NCBI GenBank assembly: GCA_964402715.1
Contig: CAYODJ010000013.1
Location: forward strand, 1-62,992
Length of the DNA stretch: 62,992 nt
Direction of reading: 5' to 3'
Origin: CALXOD01 sp964402715
Lineage (GTDB): Bacteria > Verrucomicrobiota > Lentisphaeria > Victivallales > Victivallaceae
This document shows, piece after piece, positions 52,086 through 61,132 of this stretch; position 1 is the first letter of the stretch, and the number at the start of each line of letters is the position of its first letter. The position numbers and the translations under genes were made by a program. The notes under the pieces were generated by a model, which was not told the DNA's origin, did no database searches, and saw only the letters and a program-made list of their open reading frames with translations.

Positions 52086-52985
52086 TCAACCGTTCTTCGA
52101 TCCGGAGGAACCGCGGTAGGCCAGCCACTCGTCGCGCAGCCGCTTCCCCTCCGCGAACCTGCGGGCGAATGAGTCGAAATCCCCTTCCTCAATCAATTTC
52201 AGGAGGTGCCCGTAGCACCGGCCGAAATCCCGCATCGCCGCCAAAACCGCGTCACGGTTGTGCTCGATTATTTCGCGCCACATCACCGGATTGCTTGACG
52301 CAATGCGGGATGTGTCCAAAAAACCCGTGGCGCACCCGGAGAATCTTCTCCGTCGCGCTTCCGGCGACGATGTCCCGAGCACGCTCAACGACAACGCCGA
52401 CGCGAGAACATGCGGCAGATGACTGGTATGCGCCACCAGATCATCGTGCTCCTCCGCGCCGATCCGCACCACCCGCGTGCCGACGCCGGACCAGAACGCC
52501 TCCACCTCCGCCAGTGCGTCCGCGTCGACGGCGGACGGCGGCACCACGAAGACATCCGCGTTCCTGTACAGCTCGGGAAAGGCGAATTCTCCACCCGTTT
52601 TTTCCGTGCCGGCCATGGGGTGACTGCCGACGAAACGTGCGCCGCCGCCCGGCAGAACCCGCTCTGCGGCGTCCATGATGACCTTCTTCACGCTCCCGAC
52701 GTCGGTGACCACCGCGCCTGGCGACCAGCAGGACGCATACCGCTCCAGAAACGACATGATTGCCGGGATCGGCATCGCCAGCACCGTCAGATCCGCCTGT
52801 CCGAGAAGCTCGTCCGGACACACGGCGATCTCGTCCACCGCATCCGCAGCCAGAGCCGCACGTCTGCTCTCGTCCCGCCTTGACCAGCCCAGCCGCCTCA
52901 CGCCCGATCCCCGCAACGCCATGCCAAGGGAAGTTCCCAGCAGACCGAGCCCGGCAATCAGAATTTTCCTGCTTTTCATAGCCAC
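52086..52985 (-). CDS. tyrA: Prephenate (or arogenate) dehydrogenase
   Basis: 299 aa. The NAD-binding loop is 'LIAGLGLLGTSLGMALRGSG'. 'VVTDVGSVKKVIMDAAER', 'FVGSHPMAGTEKTGG' and 'HDDLVAHTSHLPHVLASAL' are TyrA motifs, with catalytic His in the 'SHP' and 'HLPH' parts. It makes 4-hydroxyphenylpyruvate or tyrosine. The GTG at 52985 has AAGGA 6 bases upstream; the ATG at 52979 is an alternative. No other aromatic amino-acid genes are in the window. Confidence 0.9.
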   Translation of the reverse strand: MAMKSRKILIAGLGLLGTSLGMALRGSGVRRLGWSRRDESRRAALAADAVDEIAVCPDELLGQADLTVLAMPIPAIMSFLERYASCWSPGAVVTDVGSVKKVIMDAAERVLPGGGARFVGSHPMAGTEKTGGEFAFPELYRNADVFVVPPSAVDADALAEVEAFWSGVGTRVVRIGAEEHDDLVAHTSHLPHVLASALSLSVLGTSSPEARRRRFSGCATGFLDTSRIASSNPVMWREIIEHNRDAVLAAMRDFGRCYGHLLKLIEEGDFDSFARRFAEGKRLRDEWLAYRGSSGSKNG

Positions 52986-53071
52986 AGACAGTCCTTTCGA
53001 GCCGCAAAAACCCCGACATCACGCATTCGGCCAAAGCCTGCGGTAATATACTGTTCGGCCGACGGAATTTC

Positions 53072-53106
53072 CCGCATGCACGAGGTGTCATGCGGAACTT
53101 TTTTTT
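53072..53106 (+). terminator. Intrinsic terminator with no gene in front of it
   Basis: CCGCATG (53072-53078) pairs with CATGCGG (53089-53095) and is followed by eight Ts (53099-53106). It points rightward but lies between divergent tyrA and the secretin gene, so no plus-strand coding gene ends here. Confidence 0.7.
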
Positions 53107-53130
53107 CCGAAAAAGAAGAAAACACGAGAT

Positions 53131-53158
53131 TTGTTTTTGCGCGAGATTGATGTATCGT
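53131..53158 (+). promoter_or_regulatory. Possible promoter of the secretin operon
   Basis: TTGTTT (53131-53136), 16 bp, TATCGT (53153-53158). It must lie downstream of the terminator at 53072-53106 for the operon to be expressed. Confidence 0.35.
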
Positions 53159-53214
53159 ATGCGACGTTGGTCCCGGCAACCGGCAACACAATCACAAAAG
53201 GGTTGTTCATTCCC

Positions 53215-54639
53215 ATGTTTCGGTCATCGTGCTTCCATCTGTTCGGCGTCTGCTCATTGGCGCTGTGCTGCTCCTTCCCCGCCGCCGCCGATCAGGCCGG
53301 CAGTCCGCCGTCCGCGCTCACCCCGGGCGAAATCGTCGTCCGCACCCCGGAGGACATCCAAACCGGCAGAGAAAACGTGATCCGTGTCGCGGAACAACTC
53401 CGGAGACTGTTCGCGCCGCAGCAGAAGACGCGCCGGAGCCGGCCCGCCAAGGAGCAGCCGTATCTGAAAGTGTTGCCCGGCGCCAACGGCCGCTCCACCC
53501 TGATCTACCGCTGCCGTTACAACACGGCCAGCAAGCTGTCCACAAGCGTCGAATCGCTCATCACCAACGATGGCTACGTCGAAGCGACGGAAGAGCAGAA
53601 CATGCTCGTGATCAATGACAAGCGGGAAAACATAGCCGCCCTGTCTGAGGCGCTGCCGGCCATAGACGCGTCGTCCCCGCAGGTGCTGATCGAGGCGAAA
53701 GTCGTGGAAATCATGATATCCGACGGCATGGAACGCAACATGTCCCTGACCTTCAATCAGGCGAAGAAGATTACCGTCACCGACGAACAGGGGAATGCGG
53801 CCCCGGGGGTGTTCAACAACAGCGCGGGAATGAGCACGTCCTCGCTGGCTCCTGCCGCCACGGGGGACGGAGGAGGCGTGGACTGGATCTTCACATCCGG
53901 CAACAAGAGCGTCCACGCCGCCTTCCAATGGCTGCTGAACGCGCAGGACGCCAAGGTGCTGTCCTCGCCGACCATAGTCGTGGCCCGCAATGAAAAGTCC
54001 ACAATCTCCAACGGCCAGGACGTGCCGATTCAGTCTCAGACCAACACCAACGGCAGCATCCAGACCAGCACCACGTTCAAACGCGTCGGAGTCACCTTGG
54101 AGGTGACGCCCAAGATGATCAACGCGGACAACGTCACGCTGCTGGTTTCGCCGGAGGTGTCCAACATTCAGAGCTATCAGACGATTTCCCAGGGCACCAG
54201 TTCCTACCAGGTGCCGGTCATATCCATCCGCAGCATCGAAACCAACGTCAAGCTGGAGGACGGCCAGACCATCGTCATGGGAGGCCTGTACAACAACAGG
54301 GAGTCGGTGAGTCAGGAGCGCATCCCGTTTCTGAGCGACATCCCTTACTTCGGAGAGATCTTCACTTCGAAATACAGGGAGAAGGAACTGATTCAGCTTC
54401 TTTTCTTTCTGCGCGTGCACATCCTCACCGCCGACGATCTGGTGGACGGCATCCTGTTCGACCCGGACGAGATCGCCAGAAGCAGCAACGCCATCGGCGA
54501 GATCATCCGCAAATCTCCGACGCTGCCTCAGACGGAAAACACCATGCAGCAGGTCAAGCATGAATTCATAGAGCGGGATCCGCTGCAGAAGAACAAATCC
54601 ACCACGGGAGATGTCCCCGCCGGCAATCCCAAACGGTGA
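53215..54639 (+). CDS. Secretin-family outer-membrane protein
   Basis: 474 aa. It has an N-terminal signal peptide (to about 'FPAAADQ'), a short N-domain ('VEATEEQNMLVINDKREN'), then the secretin domain: 'SPQVLIEAKVVEI', 'LLNAQDAKVLSSPTIVVARN', 'VGVTLEVTPKMINADNVTLLVSPEVSN', 'VKLEDGQTIVMGGLYNN' and 'RIPFLSDIPYFGEIFTSK'. Secretins form large gated outer-membrane rings in type II/III secretion, pili and phage exit. It is smaller than GspD and no gsp or pil genes surround it. Instead it heads an operon with an HlyD-type adaptor and a MacB-type ABC pair. Start 53215 is chosen at the signal peptide. Confidence 0.88.
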   Translation: MFRSSCFHLFGVCSLALCCSFPAAADQAGSPPSALTPGEIVVRTPEDIQTGRENVIRVAEQLRRLFAPQQKTRRSRPAKEQPYLKVLPGANGRSTLIYRCRYNTASKLSTSVESLITNDGYVEATEEQNMLVINDKRENIAALSEALPAIDASSPQVLIEAKVVEIMISDGMERNMSLTFNQAKKITVTDEQGNAAPGVFNNSAGMSTSSLAPAATGDGGGVDWIFTSGNKSVHAAFQWLLNAQDAKVLSSPTIVVARNEKSTISNGQDVPIQSQTNTNGSIQTSTTFKRVGVTLEVTPKMINADNVTLLVSPEVSNIQSYQTISQGTSSYQVPVISIRSIETNVKLEDGQTIVMGGLYNNRESVSQERIPFLSDIPYFGEIFTSKYREKELIQLLFFLRVHILTADDLVDGILFDPDEIARSSNAIGEIIRKSPTLPQTENTMQQVKHEFIERDPLQKNKSTTGDVPAGNPKR

Positions 54640-54663
54640 TTCAAGAGGGGGAGCTTTGACGAA

Positions 54664-56187
54664 GTGCGCACTCGCTGGGTGAAAATCTGCATCCTGACTG
54701 CGGCGCCGGTGTTGCTGGCGGCGGCGGTTTATTGCCGTGGAGTGGTTTACCTTGCGCAACGGCGCGCGGACAAACTTTTTGAAGTCCGCCGTCCAGAAAC
54801 CGCCATCGACCGCACGTTCAAGGTCAAGCGCGACAATCTGAACATCGGTCTCCGTCTGAGCGGCAACGTCAGCGCCAGCGAAAAGCACAAGCTGTCACTT
54901 CAGGCCAACTACCCCACCAAGCTGCTCTCGGTGGTGGATGAGAACGCCAGAGTGAGAAAAGGCGATGTGCTGGCCGTTTTCGAAACCGACGAGCTGAAAG
55001 AAAAAATCGACGATCTGCGCATCTCGTTCTCCGATCGGGAAAAGGAGCTCGCCATCGCCATCGAGGATGCCAAGGTGCAGGAAAGCACCAACGAGCTGGA
55101 TCTCAAAGTGGCGGAAGACCGTTTGAACCAGGCCGAGGCCGCGCTCCGCAAATACCTGCGCCTCGAACGATCGAACAACCGCAAGAATCTCGCGATGGAA
55201 ATCGCCACGGCGGAGACCAATCTGCTGAACGCCCAGCAGACATACAACGACAGGCAGAAAGCGATAAAAGAGGAGAGCGTCAACGACGAGGATCAGGAAC
55301 AGCAGAATCAGCAGGAGCTGCTCGACCTGCAGAACAAGATAGACACTGCGGAAAACGCGCTGTCGTCCGCCAAGACCGTCCGCAAGGCGTTTCAGCGGTA
55401 TGACAATCCGACCAACCTGCTTCGCCTCCACAACGAACTGGAACAGGCGAAACTGAACAGGGAACAGGTTCGCATCTCCACCGCCTCCAAGCTGGTTCAG
55501 AAGAAGAAGCAGGTGGAGAACCTGCGCATCAATCTGCGCAAACTTGTCAACCAGCTGGAAAAATACGAGTCGTACCTGCCGATGATGAAGCTGATCGCCC
55601 CCGCCGACGGCATCGTCATCTACGCCGACCCCGATCGCCGGTGGGGCAATCCGGATGTCAAACCGGGGATGGACATCTGGAAAGGGCAGATCATACTGAC
55701 CATCCCGGCGATGAGCAATCTGATGGTGGATTTCGACCTGCCGGAACAGTACCGCTCGCGGATCCATACCGGCAATCGCGTCGTGATAACGCCGGACTCG
55801 CTGCCGACACTCAAGATCAGCGGCACCATCAGCCATATCGCCACACTGCCGGTGAACCAGATCAGCTGGGACAGCGCCTCCCCCAAGGTCTACAATTCAC
55901 GCGTCACGCTGGATGCGCAGAACCCGCAGCTTGTGAACGGCATGAGCGTTGAGGTCGAAGTGATCTCCAAGGTGCTCCGCGACGTGCTGTTTGTTCCGGT
56001 CGAGGCTGTGTTTGAAAACGACTCGTCGTTCTATGTCTACTGTCAGAAGGGGGGAGAGCCCAAGGAGGTGCCGGTGGTCATCGGCGAAGCCAACAGCAAT
56101 TATGTCCAGATCCTTGACGGACTCAGGGAGAACGACACCGTCTATCTCTACCGGCCATATCAGAAGAAGCAAGAGGACGAATCCTGA
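54664..56187 (+). CDS. HlyD/MacA-type periplasmic adaptor subunit
   Basis: 507 aa. An N-terminal membrane anchor ('ILTAAPVLLAAAVYCRGVVYL') is followed by the first lipoyl half ('LSVVDENARVRKGDVLAVF'), a very long coiled-coil hairpin (about residues 105-310, Glu/Gln/Asn-rich), the second lipoyl half ('MKLIAPADGIVIYADP') and beta-barrel and membrane-proximal domains. Adaptors bridge an inner-membrane pump and an outer-membrane channel. The hairpin is much longer than in MacA. GTG start at 54664, with GGGGGAG about 10 bases upstream. It lies 24 bp after the secretin gene. Confidence 0.88.
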   Translation: MRTRWVKICILTAAPVLLAAAVYCRGVVYLAQRRADKLFEVRRPETAIDRTFKVKRDNLNIGLRLSGNVSASEKHKLSLQANYPTKLLSVVDENARVRKGDVLAVFETDELKEKIDDLRISFSDREKELAIAIEDAKVQESTNELDLKVAEDRLNQAEAALRKYLRLERSNNRKNLAMEIATAETNLLNAQQTYNDRQKAIKEESVNDEDQEQQNQQELLDLQNKIDTAENALSSAKTVRKAFQRYDNPTNLLRLHNELEQAKLNREQVRISTASKLVQKKKQVENLRINLRKLVNQLEKYESYLPMMKLIAPADGIVIYADPDRRWGNPDVKPGMDIWKGQIILTIPAMSNLMVDFDLPEQYRSRIHTGNRVVITPDSLPTLKISGTISHIATLPVNQISWDSASPKVYNSRVTLDAQNPQLVNGMSVEVEVISKVLRDVLFVPVEAVFENDSSFYVYCQKGGEPKEVPVVIGEANSNYVQILDGLRENDTVYLYRPYQKKQEDES

Positions 56188-56202
56188 AGAGACCGGTCCG
56201 CC

Positions 56203-56946
56203 ATGAACAGCACAGTTACGTTCGAGATAACTCCATACAGCGGCGGAGAGGTTGTGCTGCGTCTGAAAGACATCCGGAAAACCTACAACTCCGGTGATCT
56301 GGCGGTCAACGTGCTCAAGGGGATCTCCTTTGAAATCCGCCGCGGCCAGTTTGTCGGCATCGTCGGCACTTCAGGCTCCGGCAAGTCCACCATGCTGAAC
56401 ATTCTGGGCATGCTCGATGTCCCCACCTCCGGAACCTATCTGCTGGAAGACATCAACGTCGGAACACTGAGCGACCAGCGGCAGGCCACGATCCGCAACC
56501 GGAAAATCGGTTTTATCTTTCAGAGTTTCAATCTGTTCCCCTATCTGACCATTGAACAGAACATCGAAGTGCCGATGATTTTCAATCGCGTGTCTCGACG
56601 CGTGCGGAGAGCGCGCGCCCTGGAACTTGCCAAACAGGTCGGCCTGGGACACCGGCTGGGACATCGCCCGAACCAGTTGTCCGGCGGAGAGTGCCAGCGG
56701 GTCGCCGTCGCCAGATCGCTCGTCAATCACCCCACTTTCCTGCTGGCCGACGAGCCGACCGGAAATCTGGATGAAAAGACCGGCAACGAGATCATGAATC
56801 TTTTCCACCGCCTCAACCGCGAGCAGAACGTCACAATCGTCATGGTGACGCACAACCCGCTCTTCGAACCGCATTACGACCTGGTGATCCGTCTGCGCGA
56901 CGGTCAGGTGGTGCAGGAATTTCCTCAAAGGGCCTCCGCATCATGA
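56203..56946 (+). CDS. MacB/LolD-type ABC ATPase
   Basis: 247 aa. Walker A 'VGTSGSGKSTMLNILG', signature 'LSGGECQRVAVARSLV' and Walker B 'FLLADEPTGNLDEKTGN', with 'QSFNLFPYLTIEQNIEVPM' in the Q loop, place it among the MacB/LolD/FtsE ATPases that drive mechanotransmission rather than translocation. The signature has Cys where QQR is usual. It lies 15 bp after the adaptor and overlaps the permease by 4 bases. Confidence 0.93.
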   Translation: MNSTVTFEITPYSGGEVVLRLKDIRKTYNSGDLAVNVLKGISFEIRRGQFVGIVGTSGSGKSTMLNILGMLDVPTSGTYLLEDINVGTLSDQRQATIRNRKIGFIFQSFNLFPYLTIEQNIEVPMIFNRVSRRVRRARALELAKQVGLGHRLGHRPNQLSGGECQRVAVARSLVNHPTFLLADEPTGNLDEKTGNEIMNLFHRLNREQNVTIVMVTHNPLFEPHYDLVIRLRDGQVVQEFPQRASAS

Positions 56947-58214
56947 TGCTGTTCAGTGACATTGTCCAGCTGTCCCTGCAGAGTCTGCGTTTGCACAAGG
57001 TGCGTTCACTGCTCACATCCCTCGGAGTCATTTTCGGCGTCGGCAGCGTCATTGCCATGCTGGCCATCTCCGAAGGAGCCAAACGCAAGGCGCTGGTGCA
57101 GATCGAGACCATGGGCATCGACAAGATCATCGTCTACTCAAAAAAACCGCCGTCCGCAGGCGCCGGGGTGAGCTCCGGACGCACCAGCAGGATTGACTCC
57201 TACGGATTAAGCGCGGTCGACCGACGAAAAATTCTGGAGCTCGACAACATCGAGCGCATAACCAGGGTGCGGGACGCCAGAAAGAAGATCCTCAGAGGAC
57301 TGGAACGTCTGGATCTGAAACTGGTCGGCGTCGATCTGGATTTTCTGGAAGATTCCTCCAGCACCATTACGGCCGGCCGCTGGTTTTCCGCCATGGATTT
57401 TCGAGCGCCTCAGAACATTTGCGTGGTGGGCAGCGGCGTAAAGCAAAAACTCTTTCCCATCGGAACTAAAAATGTCGTAGGTTCATCCATCCGCGTGGAA
57501 GGACAGGTGTTCAGGGTCATCGGTGTTCTGCACAACGACATCGGCACAACATACCCTGAAGTCGGCAGTCCCAACGACATGATCCTCATTCCTTTCGCCA
57601 CATCGGAAATACTGTACGGCAACTACGCCTACACCGACGACGGCTCCGGCATTCGGGTGACGCTGGTGGATTACGACCTGTTTCTGCTGAAGATAAGGGA
57701 TCTCGAATACATCGACAACACCTCCCGACGTCTGGTGAATTACCTGGAGAAATCGCACTCGAAAGTCAAGGACTGGGAGATGATTGTCCCGCTGGATCTG
57801 CTCAAGCAGCGCGAAGCCACGCAAAACATCTTCACCATAGTCATGAGCTCCATAGCGGGCATTTCGCTGATTGTCGGAGGCATCGGCATCATGAACATCA
57901 TGCTTGCCAGTGTGTTCGAACGGCGCAAGGAGATCGGCACGCGCAGGGCTCTCGGCGCTCAGAAAACGGATATACTGCTCCAGTTTCTCATCGAAACCGT
58001 GACGCTGACCGCGCTCGGAGGTTTGCTGGGCGTTCTTCTGGGGATAGGCATCTCCAAAATCATCACCTATTACGCCGGGATGCCGACTGTCTATTCTCTC
58101 TGGAGCATTGCGGCGGCGATGCTGATTTCATGTCTGGTCGGCGTAATCTTCGGCACCTACCCCGCTTGGCAGGCGGCGCAGCAGAATCCCATCACCGTCC
58201 TGCGCGCGGAATAG
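56943..58214 (+). CDS. MacB-type ABC permease
   Basis: 423 aa. The layout is one N-terminal helix ('RSLLTSLGVIFGVGSVIAMLAI'), a periplasmic core of about 230 residues (MacB-PCD type, with 'VVGSGVKQKLFP' and 'IRVEGQVFRVIGVLH'), and three C-terminal helices with the FtsX motif 'IGIMNIMLASVFERRKEIGTRRALGA'. The ATPase is a separate gene, unlike fused E. coli MacB. It is the last gene of the secretin operon. Confidence 0.92.
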   Translation: MMLFSDIVQLSLQSLRLHKVRSLLTSLGVIFGVGSVIAMLAISEGAKRKALVQIETMGIDKIIVYSKKPPSAGAGVSSGRTSRIDSYGLSAVDRRKILELDNIERITRVRDARKKILRGLERLDLKLVGVDLDFLEDSSSTITAGRWFSAMDFRAPQNICVVGSGVKQKLFPIGTKNVVGSSIRVEGQVFRVIGVLHNDIGTTYPEVGSPNDMILIPFATSEILYGNYAYTDDGSGIRVTLVDYDLFLLKIRDLEYIDNTSRRLVNYLEKSHSKVKDWEMIVPLDLLKQREATQNIFTIVMSSIAGISLIVGGIGIMNIMLASVFERRKEIGTRRALGAQKTDILLQFLIETVTLTALGGLLGVLLGIGISKIITYYAGMPTVYSLWSIAAAMLISCLVGVIFGTYPAWQAAQQNPITVLRAE

Positions 58215-58752
58215 ATCAGCACCCTCCTCGGCTTTCGAAAGCAGAACGCAGACAACACGAGGAGCGTTGCACGCCGCAGCGGTGCGATTGGGGCGGGCAA
58301 TTGCAGATTTTGATTGCAATGCCGATGAGAGTCATGGAATTATGACGAGCACCTGGTAGCACCGACACTGATGGTGACTTCGACGCTATCCGTCCTCACC
58401 ACCGGTGCTAGTGCGGCTCCGCATCACCGTTTCCATGCGCTCCTCTCCCTCACGGCGATCGACGGTGAGATCCGCACCCTGTGTTTTCCGTAACAAACCA
58501 CAAGTGCTTACAGCAGGCGATTTTCCCGCAGAGCAACCCGTCGGATTCCCCCACATACTCCACAGGGTTCCTTGCGATAAAAAATCCGGCGGTCTGAGGA
58601 CAGTTACGCTCAAATCGCTACAAAACTCCGAACCGCGAATCTGTGAAAGAAAAAATCCCGGGGAATTTATCGGGCCGAAAATTCCTCCGGGACCGCCCGG
58701 TTACGTCCGATCTGTTCACCGACGAGGGATCATCCCTGCGGCTGTGTCCGGC
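58215..58752. other. 538-bp intergenic region after the secretin operon
   Basis: No gene is recognised. It holds a perfect palindrome GCTTTCGAAAGC (58231-58242), an imperfect dyad around GGGCAATTGCA...TTGCAATGCC (about 58293-58322), and the inverted repeat TAGCACCG / CGGTGCTA (58357-58364, 58403-58410). A minus-strand terminator ends the region. Confidence 0.5.
58646..58692 (-). terminator. Intrinsic terminator of the prepilin-like gene
   Basis: A stem of 13 pairs with one bulge (TCCCGGGGAATTT / AAATTCCTCCGGGA, 58656-58692) with a 10-nt loop is followed on the minus strand by a T-rich run (58655-58646), about 60 bases after the stop at 58753. Confidence 0.7.
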
Positions 58753-59463
58753 TCACTTCACCGCGACGTAATAGTACCAGTCATTGGAGAAAGAACTCTC
58801 AATCGGATCCTTGCCGGCGATCAGCACATTCCGGTTGACGTTGCTGACATGTCCGTCTCCCCACGCCACGTTGATGGCGTCGCTGTGACGGTTTCCGACG
58901 TCTTCGCCTTTATACACGGCGGAGGAAGTAAGATGCTCACCTTGTTCCGAAGTGTCACCCAGCAGCACGGTCTCCGCAGGGATGCTCAGCGTGGTGATCC
59001 TGGTCGGGGGATACTCGTTCAACTTGAAGCCGATCATCCAGTTCCAGCCGTATCCTCCCTGCTCGTACTTGTTATTGGCAATGGCCGCTCCGCCGTTCTT
59101 CATATTGCCCAGCGACCAGCTCGGACACGCGAAGACTCCCTCGCAGAGTCCGCTCTGTTCCGACGGCGTCTTGCCTGGCAGCATTTTCACCCCAGCATAT
59201 TCGGCAAGCTGGAATTTCCAGTAGGAATTGTTGAAGTTGCCGTAAACGGGGTCGATTCCGTAACAAAGGAGCAGCCACTGGTCATTGGCATCCACATACT
59301 GGAAGAGGCCGAGGTTCAGCTGCTTTAGGTTGTTCATGCAGCTCGCTTTCATCGCAGCGGCCCGCGCCTTGGAGAGAGCCGGCAGCAGCATGCCGGCGAG
59401 AATCGCGATGATGGCGATCACCACCAGCAGTTCAATCAGTGTGAAACTTGTCCTCCTCTTCAT
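58753..59463 (-). CDS. Prepilin-like protein with N-terminal cleavage/methylation motif and H-x9-DG tail
   Basis: 236 aa. The N-terminus 'FTLIELLVVIAIIAIL' is the type IV pilin/pseudopilin class III signal, cut by a prepilin peptidase before Phe. The C-terminal 'RHSDAINVAWGDGHV' is the H-x9-DG motif found in large pseudopilin-like families of Lentisphaerota and Planctomycetota. Its role is unknown in most cases. The start at 59463 (MKRRTS) has a GGAAAG site upstream; an in-frame GTG at 59487 is less likely. It points toward the secretin operon with 538 bp between. Confidence 0.9.
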   Translation of the reverse strand: MKRRTSFTLIELLVVIAIIAILAGMLLPALSKARAAAMKASCMNNLKQLNLGLFQYVDANDQWLLLCYGIDPVYGNFNNSYWKFQLAEYAGVKMLPGKTPSEQSGLCEGVFACPSWSLGNMKNGGAAIANNKYEQGGYGWNWMIGFKLNEYPPTRITTLSIPAETVLLGDTSEQGEHLTSSAVYKGEDVGNRHSDAINVAWGDGHVSNVNRNVLIAGKDPIESSFSNDWYYYVAVK

Positions 59464-59542
59464 CTTCTCTTTCCCTTTCCTTTCCACTGTTTGCTTCGCA
59501 CCCGCAAATTAAAAGATGGCCGCACTGCGCTTCTACAGCTGT

Positions 59543-59570
59543 TTTATAGCAGAGATTACGGATGCGGCAA
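59543..59570 (-). promoter_or_regulatory. Promoter of the prepilin-like gene
   Basis: On the minus strand TTGCCG (59570-59565), 16 bp, TATAAA (59548-59543), about 80 bases before the ATG at 59463. Confidence 0.55.
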
Positions 59571-59758
59571 GGTCATTTTTTTTTGAAAAAGCCGTTGAAA
59601 ACAATATGAACCTCTGATTTTTTTCAGATGTGCATGAACCGACAAGGCGCATGCGAAACAAGGCGCGGACCGTCGCGATATCCAATTGAAAGGATTGCTT
59701 TGCCGCGCATGGAGCAACAGACATGGCAACTTTCCGATATTTTTATATCTGGATCAGC

Positions 59759-59787
59759 TTGAATTATTCCGCCCGCAAATATAGATT
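59759..59787 (+). promoter_or_regulatory. Promoter of serC
   Basis: TTGAAT (59759-59764), 17 bp, TAGATT (59782-59787), about 50 bases before the serC ATG. Confidence 0.5.
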
Positions 59788-59837
59788 ACCCGGATTGGAG
59801 ATTTTGCAATGCTGTCTTATGAGCGGGGAAACATGTC

Positions 59838-60917
59838 ATGACCATTTATAATTTCAGTGCAGGACCGGCCAGGATGCCCAAGGAAGTCATGGAAAAAGCG
59901 CGGGCGGAATTCTGCAACTATCAGAATTCGGGGAGCGGCATTCTGGAACTCAGTCACCGCGGCAAGTTCTTCGCGCCCGTCATGGAGCGGGCCGAACGGA
60001 ACGTGCGGGAGCTTCTGAATATTTCCGATGAATACGCGGTCTGTTTCGTGCAGGGAGGCGCGAGCATGCAGTTCGCCATGGTTCCGATGAACCTCCTGAA
60101 CGGAAACAGCGCCGATTACATTGACACCGGCGTGTGGTCGTCAAAAGCCGCCAAGGAAGCCAGGGCGTTCGGCAACGTCAACATTGCGGCGTCAAGCAGG
60201 GATTCCAACTACGATCACATTCCTGATTCTTCGGAATGGAAGCTGACGCCGGGAGCGGCCTACATGCATATAACCAGCAACAACACCGTTGCCGGTTCTC
60301 AGTATCGGATTCTGCCGACGGCTCCGCAAGGGGTGCCGTTGATTGCCGACATGTCCAGCGACATAATGTCGCGCGTCTTCGACGTCAACAACTTCGGACT
60401 GATTTACGCCGGCGCACAGAAGAATCTCGGACCGAGCGGCGTCGCGGTCGTGATTGTCCGCCGTGACCTGCTCTCCAGAACTTCGGATCATGTCCCGACC
60501 ATGTTGAAATATTCGACCTACAGCGAGAACGCGTCCATGTTCAACACCCCGCCGACTTTTGCCGTCTATATGCTGGCTCTGGTGACGGATCATTTCAAGG
60601 CGATGGGCGGCATTGCTGAAATTGAAAAAATCAATGATGCCAAAGCTGCGAAACTCTACGGATACCTGGACAGCACCGGTTTCTTCCGCACTCCGGTGAA
60701 AAAGAAGGATCGCTCCCACATGAACGTGGTGTTCCGGACGCCGAATGACGAACTGGATGCCAAATTCGTGAAAGAAGCCGCTCTCAACGGACTTACGGAT
60801 CTCAAAGGACATCGTCTTGTCGGCGGTTGCCGTGCGAGCATTTACAATGCGATGCCCATGGAAGGAATAGATGCGCTGATCGATTTCATGAAGGAATTCG
60901 TGCGGCTCAACGGATGA
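59838..60917 (+). CDS. serC: Phosphoserine aminotransferase
   Basis: 359 aa, normal length. It transaminates 3-phosphohydroxypyruvate to phosphoserine. 'NFSAGPARMPKEVMEKA' and 'ELSHRGKFFAPVMERAE' are N-terminal signatures. 'FVQGGASMQFAMVPMNLL' binds the cofactor, the PLP Lys is in 'IYAGAQKNLGPSG', and 'HMNVVFRTPNDELDAKF' and 'GLKGHRL'-like 'DLKGHRLVGGCRASIYNAMP' are in the C-terminal part. Cytoplasmic. It has its own promoter and no serA or serB beside it. Confidence 0.96.
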   Translation: MTIYNFSAGPARMPKEVMEKARAEFCNYQNSGSGILELSHRGKFFAPVMERAERNVRELLNISDEYAVCFVQGGASMQFAMVPMNLLNGNSADYIDTGVWSSKAAKEARAFGNVNIAASSRDSNYDHIPDSSEWKLTPGAAYMHITSNNTVAGSQYRILPTAPQGVPLIADMSSDIMSRVFDVNNFGLIYAGAQKNLGPSGVAVVIVRRDLLSRTSDHVPTMLKYSTYSENASMFNTPPTFAVYMLALVTDHFKAMGGIAEIEKINDAKAAKLYGYLDSTGFFRTPVKKKDRSHMNVVFRTPNDELDAKFVKEAALNGLTDLKGHRLVGGCRASIYNAMPMEGIDALIDFMKEFVRLNG

Positions 60918-61132
60918 GGAATCTCCGGCGGCATCGCTCAGCGCCTTCTCCATACGCGCCGCATCCCTGTCGACAAACTGGACCCATAACATTGCGGCGC
61001 ATCGAGTTTTCTGTGCCGTGAAGTCGTCAGCGTGCGCGGCTTTTGTTGCGGTCTGTGTCTGAAAAAATTCAGTTCATACCGCAAGGCCGGATTCGCTGAC
61101 CGTGACAGTTTCAACCGCAGGAGGATTCGGCC

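Larger units (their letters stand above)
59464..59837. other. Divergent promoter region of the prepilin-like gene and serC
   Basis: 374 AT-rich bases with no gene. The promoters are at 59543-59570 (minus) and 59759-59787 (plus). A run of ten or more Ts is at 59575-59584. Confidence 0.6.
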
